DNA of 39,675 bases from Hyphomicrobiales bacterium (GTDB taxonomy: Bacteria > Pseudomonadota > Alphaproteobacteria > Rhizobiales > Rhizobiaceae): assembly GCA_900466005.1 (NCBI GenBank), contig UEGQ01000017.1, positions 1 through 39,675 of the forward strand. Reading direction: 5' to 3'. Made by a program: the position numbers and the translations under genes. Shown piece after piece: positions 36,062 through 39,675 of the stretch (position 1 is its first letter; each line of letters starts with the position of its first letter). Under the pieces are notes generated by a model. The model was given only the letters and a program-made list of their open reading frames with translations, did no database searches and had not been told where the DNA came from.

Positions 36062-38521
36062 TTATGTACCACGGGGTTTTGCCCGTGTCGTTGCCTCCGC
36101 CTCCTCGGGATTCTCCGGCCACGGATGCTTGGGATAGCGCCCGCGCATATCGGCGCGCACATCCTTCCACGAGCCGGCCCAGAACCCCGGAAGGTCGCGG
36201 GTCGTCTGGATCGGTCTGTGTGCAGGGGAGGTCAGCTCGAGCAGCAACGGGAGCTTGCCGCCGATCATGGGGTGCTGCCGAAGCCCGAAAAGCTCCTGGA
36301 CGCGCACCGACACTTTCGGTTCGTCACCGTCGTATTGAATCGGGTGGTTCTGCCCGGTCGGAGCACGGAAATGCGTCGGCGCCAGTCGGTCGAGATCGCG
36401 TAGCATGCCGTGCGGAACCAGTGTACGCAAGCCCTCGGTCAGACCAGTGGCATCGATCTCATCGAGACCGAACGCGCCACGCTGGAAAGGGGTGAACCAT
36501 TCATCGAGCCGTGCGGCCAGGGCATCGTCGCCGACATCCGGCCAAGGCTCCCCCAATGTCCGATGCAGAAAGCCGATCCTTTGGCGCAACTGCATGCCTT
36601 CCTTCGAGAAGGGAAGGGCGCCGATTCCGATTTGCCGCACGCCGGCGGCGAGGGCATCGGCCGCAGCTTCGCCAGTGGGCCTCGGCAAGGGTGACTCCTC
36701 CAGGATGATCGCCCCCAGTCGAACGACCCGCCGGGCGCGAACCCTGCCGCTCTGAGTATCGAAGAAGCATTCCTGGCTGCGCCTTATCGTGGCCGCGAGT
36801 ACCTCCTCGACCTCGATTCGGCTGACCTCTGCTGCGGCGAGAACCCGACCCTGTGCCGCCCGTCCGGTCAGATCGGCGATGACCAGCATCTGTGCGCCTG
36901 CAAGCCTCTCCGTGTCGGGGATCTCCGCGCCGCGCCCGTTGGCCATCACGAAGCGACCACGTCCGCCACGCTGCAACGCTACACGGTCCGGAAAGGCGTG
37001 GAGTAACAGCTGACCGGCCGTCGCGGGCATGTTGGAATGTGCTTTGCCGCCGATGTCCCCCGCGATCCGGATCGCAAGCTTTCGTGCTGCCGTGGCACGT
37101 GTTCCATCGTCCGAGGCAAATCTCCGCAGACGTTCGTCGAGGTCGATGCTGCTCCCCCCTAGGCCCTGCTCGGTAAGGAGCACCGCAAGCATCGCTGCCT
37201 GGCGCCCGTGCCCGGTCGCGTCTGCCGCAATCACCATCGCCGCGAGACGAGGCGGCAGGCCGATCTCGCGCATCCGACGGCCCTTTGCCGTCAGTCGTTC
37301 TTGCGCGTCGAGGGCGCCGAGGAGATTCAGCATCGTGCGTGCCTCTTGGAGAGCGGCCGCCGGAGGAGGATCGAGGAAGGACAGCATCGCGGGCTCATGG
37401 ACGCCCCAGTGGATCATGTCGAGAAGAAACCCCGACAGGTCGCTCGCCAGAATCTCCGGTGGAGTGAAGGCGGGAAGTGATGCGGTTTGTCCGGAATGCC
37501 AGAGGCGGATCGCGATACCGGGCTCGGTTCGGCCGGCGCGCCCAGCTCTCTGGTCCGCCGAGGCGCGGGAGACGCGAACAGTCTCGAGCCGGGTGATTCC
37601 TGTCGATGCCTCGTAGACGGGAAGCCGCTGCAACCCGCTGTCGATCACGATCCGTACGCCGTCGATCGTTATCGATGTTTCGGCGATCGACGTGGCGAGG
37701 ACGACCTTGCGGGTTCCCGGAGGGGCGGGTCGTATCGCCTCGTCCTGCTCCTGTTGCGTCAGGTTGCCGTAAAGAGGGGTTACGAAGACGTCCGTCCCCA
37801 AGCGCCCCTCGAGCCGCTCCGCAACGCGGCGGATTTCCGCTTGACCCGGCAGGAAGGCGAGGACGGAGCCCTTTTCCGAGGCGAGCGCATCAAGAATCGC
37901 TTGGGTGACTGCGTCCTCCATTCGTACGCTGCCCGGTCGGTCGCGATAGCGAACGTCGACTGGAAAGCTGCGCCCTTCGCTGGCAATGACCGGCGGATGC
38001 CCGAGGAGGTCAGCTATTCGCGCCGTGTCGAGCGTTGCCGACATCACTAGAATACGTAGATCCGGCCGCAACGCCGACTGCGTGTCGAGAGCCAGCGCAA
38101 GGCCGAAATCGGCATCGAGCGAGCGCTCGTGAAACTCGTCGAAGAGGACGGCCGCCACACCCTCGAGCTCCGGATCATCGAGGATCATCCGGGCGAACAC
38201 ACCCTCTGTCACCACCTCGATCCTCGTGCGTGCTGAGACGCGATTGTCGAGCCGCATGCGGTAGCCGACGGTTTCGCCGACGGTCTCGCCGAGCAGTTCG
38301 GCCATGCGTCCGGCGGCGGCTCTGGCCGCCAGTCGTCGCGGTTCGAGCAGGATGATCCGCCCGTCCGCTCGCCAGGGACTGTCAAGGAGACGAAGCGGAA
38401 CGATTGTGGTCTTTCCCGCGCCGGGCGGGGCCGAAAGCACGGCACATCTGGCCGAGGAGAGAGCCTCGTCGACGGTGGCGAGTACATTGCAGATCGGCAG
38501 TGAAGGCAGTCTTGAGACCAT
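36062..38521 (-). CDS. hrpB: ATP-dependent RNA helicase HrpB
   Basis: An 819-residue DEAH/RHA-type helicase. Walker A APPGAGKTT is at 31-39, motif Ia is LEPRRLAAR, motif II is the variant DEFH in LFDEFHERSLDADFG, motif III is MSAT, and motif VI is QRAGRAGR. The C-terminal HrpB-specific domain (RRHPMIGGKLPLLLELTSPAHRPIQTTRDLPGFWAGSW-like tail) is complete. The DEFH variant is typical of HrpB. Its cellular role is poorly defined; it is not the plant-pathogen hrp regulator of the same name. It lies 133 bp after the ornithine-cyclodeaminase-family gene and 39 bp before actS, on the same strand. Confidence 0.95.
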   Translation of the reverse strand: MVSRLPSLPICNVLATVDEALSSARCAVLSAPPGAGKTTIVPLRLLDSPWRADGRIILLEPRRLAARAAAGRMAELLGETVGETVGYRMRLDNRVSARTRIEVVTEGVFARMILDDPELEGVAAVLFDEFHERSLDADFGLALALDTQSALRPDLRILVMSATLDTARIADLLGHPPVIASEGRSFPVDVRYRDRPGSVRMEDAVTQAILDALASEKGSVLAFLPGQAEIRRVAERLEGRLGTDVFVTPLYGNLTQQEQDEAIRPAPPGTRKVVLATSIAETSITIDGVRIVIDSGLQRLPVYEASTGITRLETVRVSRASADQRAGRAGRTEPGIAIRLWHSGQTASLPAFTPPEILASDLSGFLLDMIHWGVHEPAMLSFLDPPPAAALQEARTMLNLLGALDAQERLTAKGRRMREIGLPPRLAAMVIAADATGHGRQAAMLAVLLTEQGLGGSSIDLDERLRRFASDDGTRATAARKLAIRIAGDIGGKAHSNMPATAGQLLLHAFPDRVALQRGGRGRFVMANGRGAEIPDTERLAGAQMLVIADLTGRAAQGRVLAAAEVSRIEVEEVLAATIRRSQECFFDTQSGRVRARRVVRLGAIILEESPLPRPTGEAAADALAAGVRQIGIGALPFSKEGMQLRQRIGFLHRTLGEPWPDVGDDALAARLDEWFTPFQRGAFGLDEIDATGLTEGLRTLVPHGMLRDLDRLAPTHFRAPTGQNHPIQYDGDEPKVSVRVQELFGLRQHPMIGGKLPLLLELTSPAHRPIQTTRDLPGFWAGSWKDVRADMRGRYPKHPWPENPEEAEATTRAKPRGT

Positions 38522-38654
38522 ATGTCGACGTCTATGTGGATGAGAGGTGCACTCGTTTTGCCGGCGTGTCGCCTCTCTATAACGCCCTGTTCAAACGCTC
38601 CAGTCCTTTTGCGAGAACGCTGTGCCGATTCACGTGAAACGCGTCCGCCCTTCG

Positions 38655-39605
38655 TCAGGTCTTGCTACGAGAGATGTATTCATAGGCGAGCACGGCGCCG
38701 GCGAGGTCTTCGAGCGCCGCCCCGACGGACTTGAAGAGTGTGATTGCCGTTGCGCTGCTACGGCCTTTCGCCTCACCGCGTACGAGTTCCGCCAGTTCGG
38801 CCCGTATAGCGTTCTCGCTGATGACGCCTGCATTGAGCGGCTGCACGAGATCGCCGCCTTCGCTGAGTGCCCCGGCCCGCGTGTCGACGAAGATCTCGGC
38901 GCGACTGACCGCCTCGTCGTCTGTTTCCCGCATCGACGGCTTGAAGGCCCCGACGAGATCGAGGTGAGCGCCGGGTTTGAGCCAGGCACCCCGGACGAGA
39001 GGTTCGCTGGACAAAGTGCAACATGAGATGACGTCAGCGCTCCGGCTGGCGGCCTCGAGGTCCGTCGCGACGGATGCGTCATAACCGAGCGTACGCGCCT
39101 CGCCCACAATGGCGGCGGCCTTCTCACCGTTACGGCCCCAGACCCGGAAGCGCTTGAGCGGACGGGTGACGGCATGTGCCTGAATGAGATTGAGCGAAAG
39201 CCGTCCCGTGCCGACGACGAGCATCTCCTCTGCGTCTTCCCGCGCGAGGTATCGAGCGGCAAGTGCCGAGGTCGCGGCTGTCCGGCGTGCCGTAAGCTCT
39301 CCTCCTTCAATGACCGCGAGCATCTCTCCGGTTCTGCCGGAGGACAGGAGATAGGTACCGAAGATCGCTGGCAGGGATCGCAGATGATTGTCGGGAAAGA
39401 CAGACAACAACTTCACTCCAATATACTCACCAGGGATCCAGGCAGGCATCATCAGAAGGGTTGCGTCCCGTTCTCCAGGCACCGCGACGTCGAGGTGATG
39501 GCGGACCGGAACCACACATCCGCCGGCGAAGATCCGCTCGATTGCGTCGATCAGTTCGGGCCAGGGCAGCGCGTGGCTTGTCTGTTGTTCGTCCAGAACC
39601 AGCAT
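38655..39605 (-). CDS. ornithine cyclodeaminase / mu-crystallin family protein
   Basis: A 316-residue cytoplasmic NAD(P)-dependent protein of the ornithine cyclodeaminase family. The conserved lysine is Lys65 in GEYIGVKLLSVFPDN, the Rossmann loop is VVGTGRLSLN near 130, and CCTLSSEPLVRG, HLDLVGAFKPSMRE and FKSVGAALEDLAGA are also typical. The family includes true ornithine cyclodeaminases, alanine dehydrogenases and delta-1-pyrroline-2-carboxylate reductases; the short length and lack of the ornithine cyclodeaminase tail favour an imine reductase acting in hydroxyproline or lysine-type catabolism. That choice is inference. It is followed after 133 bp by hrpB; its promoter may lie in the last 70 bases of the window. 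Confidence 0.87.
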   Translation of the reverse strand: MLVLDEQQTSHALPWPELIDAIERIFAGGCVVPVRHHLDVAVPGERDATLLMMPAWIPGEYIGVKLLSVFPDNHLRSLPAIFGTYLLSSGRTGEMLAVIEGGELTARRTAATSALAARYLAREDAEEMLVVGTGRLSLNLIQAHAVTRPLKRFRVWGRNGEKAAAIVGEARTLGYDASVATDLEAASRSADVISCCTLSSEPLVRGAWLKPGAHLDLVGAFKPSMRETDDEAVSRAEIFVDTRAGALSEGGDLVQPLNAGVISENAIRAELAELVRGEAKGRSSATAITLFKSVGAALEDLAGAVLAYEYISRSKT

Positions 39606-39675
39606 GATTTCACTCCGTTGAAAGGCTCGGCGGACCCTATCAATGGGGTTTTCCCTGCGGAAGGGGAAATGTGTG

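Noticed and set aside
36062..38521. HrpB as a type III secretion regulator
   Set aside because: The protein is a DEAH-box helicase; it shares only the name with the AraC-type regulator of plant pathogens, and no secretion genes are nearby.
39649..39666. TTTCCC...GGGAAA inverted repeat at the window edge as an operator
   Set aside because: The arms are only 6 bp, the loop is 6 bases, and the window ends before any upstream gene can be seen.
1..39675. mobile elements, prophage, CRISPR array, tRNA-linked island
   Set aside because: No transposase, integrase, direct-repeat array or tRNA was seen; gene order and composition are consistent with core chromosome throughout.

Overview
The window is a gene-dense stretch of about 60% GC chromosomal core from an alphaproteobacterium. 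The gene content points to the Rhizobiaceae (Sinorhizobium/Ensifer, Rhizobium or Agrobacterium relatives): a ChvI/ChvG (ExoS) pair divergent from ATP-type pckA, a short alphaproteobacterial HPr kinase next to EIIA and HPr, the alphaproteobacterial form of AddB, a TsaE-kinase fusion, a his-coaA block, ActS/ActR, a DUF1402 gene after hslU, and MmcB. I recognise 32 protein-coding genes. I see no tRNA, rRNA, IS element, prophage or CRISPR array, and no block that looks foreign.

Layout. (1) 25-11979, all minus strand: a tight run, in transcription order, of a DivL-like pseudo-histidine kinase, tsaE-amgK fusion, murU-like nucleotidyltransferase, addB, addA and trxA. Spacing is an ATGA overlap, 5 bp, 7 bp, an 11-bp overlap and 72 bp. 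It joins cell-cycle signalling, tRNA t6A synthesis, cell-wall recycling and double-strand-break repair. (2) 12179-17593, minus strand: chvI, chvG, hprK, EIIA-Man (manX) and ptsH, then ahcY, which has its own palindromic operator and an intrinsic terminator. (3) 17932-20771, plus strand: pckA (with terminator), arfB, alkB. (4) 20786-25020, minus strand: hisB-hisH-hisA-hisF-hisE-coaA. (5) 25225-32639, plus strand: hslV-hslU, a DUF1402 protein, a lone hydantoinase/oxoprolinase A-type protein and malate synthase G, ending in a strong hairpin. (6) 32719-39605: an L,D-transpeptidase lipoprotein (minus) divergent from mmcB (plus), then on the minus strand an ornithine-cyclodeaminase-family gene, hrpB, actS and actR.

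How the parts work together. ChvG/ChvI, HprK-EIIA-HPr and PckA link envelope stress, an incomplete regulatory PTS and gluconeogenesis. Malate synthase G belongs to the same C2/C4 carbon economy. AmgK plus MurU would rebuild UDP-MurNAc from recycled sugar. AddA and AddB form the end-resection nuclease, and AlkB and MmcB add further DNA repair. HslUV and ArfB handle protein quality control and ribosome rescue. ActS/ActR give redox/acid-responsive control.

No wholly new system stands out. The points most worth a second look are the Tyr-for-His kinase, the TsaE-AmgK/MurU arrangement, an AddB lacking both a Walker A motif and enough cysteines for an Fe-S cluster, the lysozyme-like motifs in the DUF1402 protein, the HyuA-type protein without a HyuB partner, and the palindromes upstream of ahcY and pckA.
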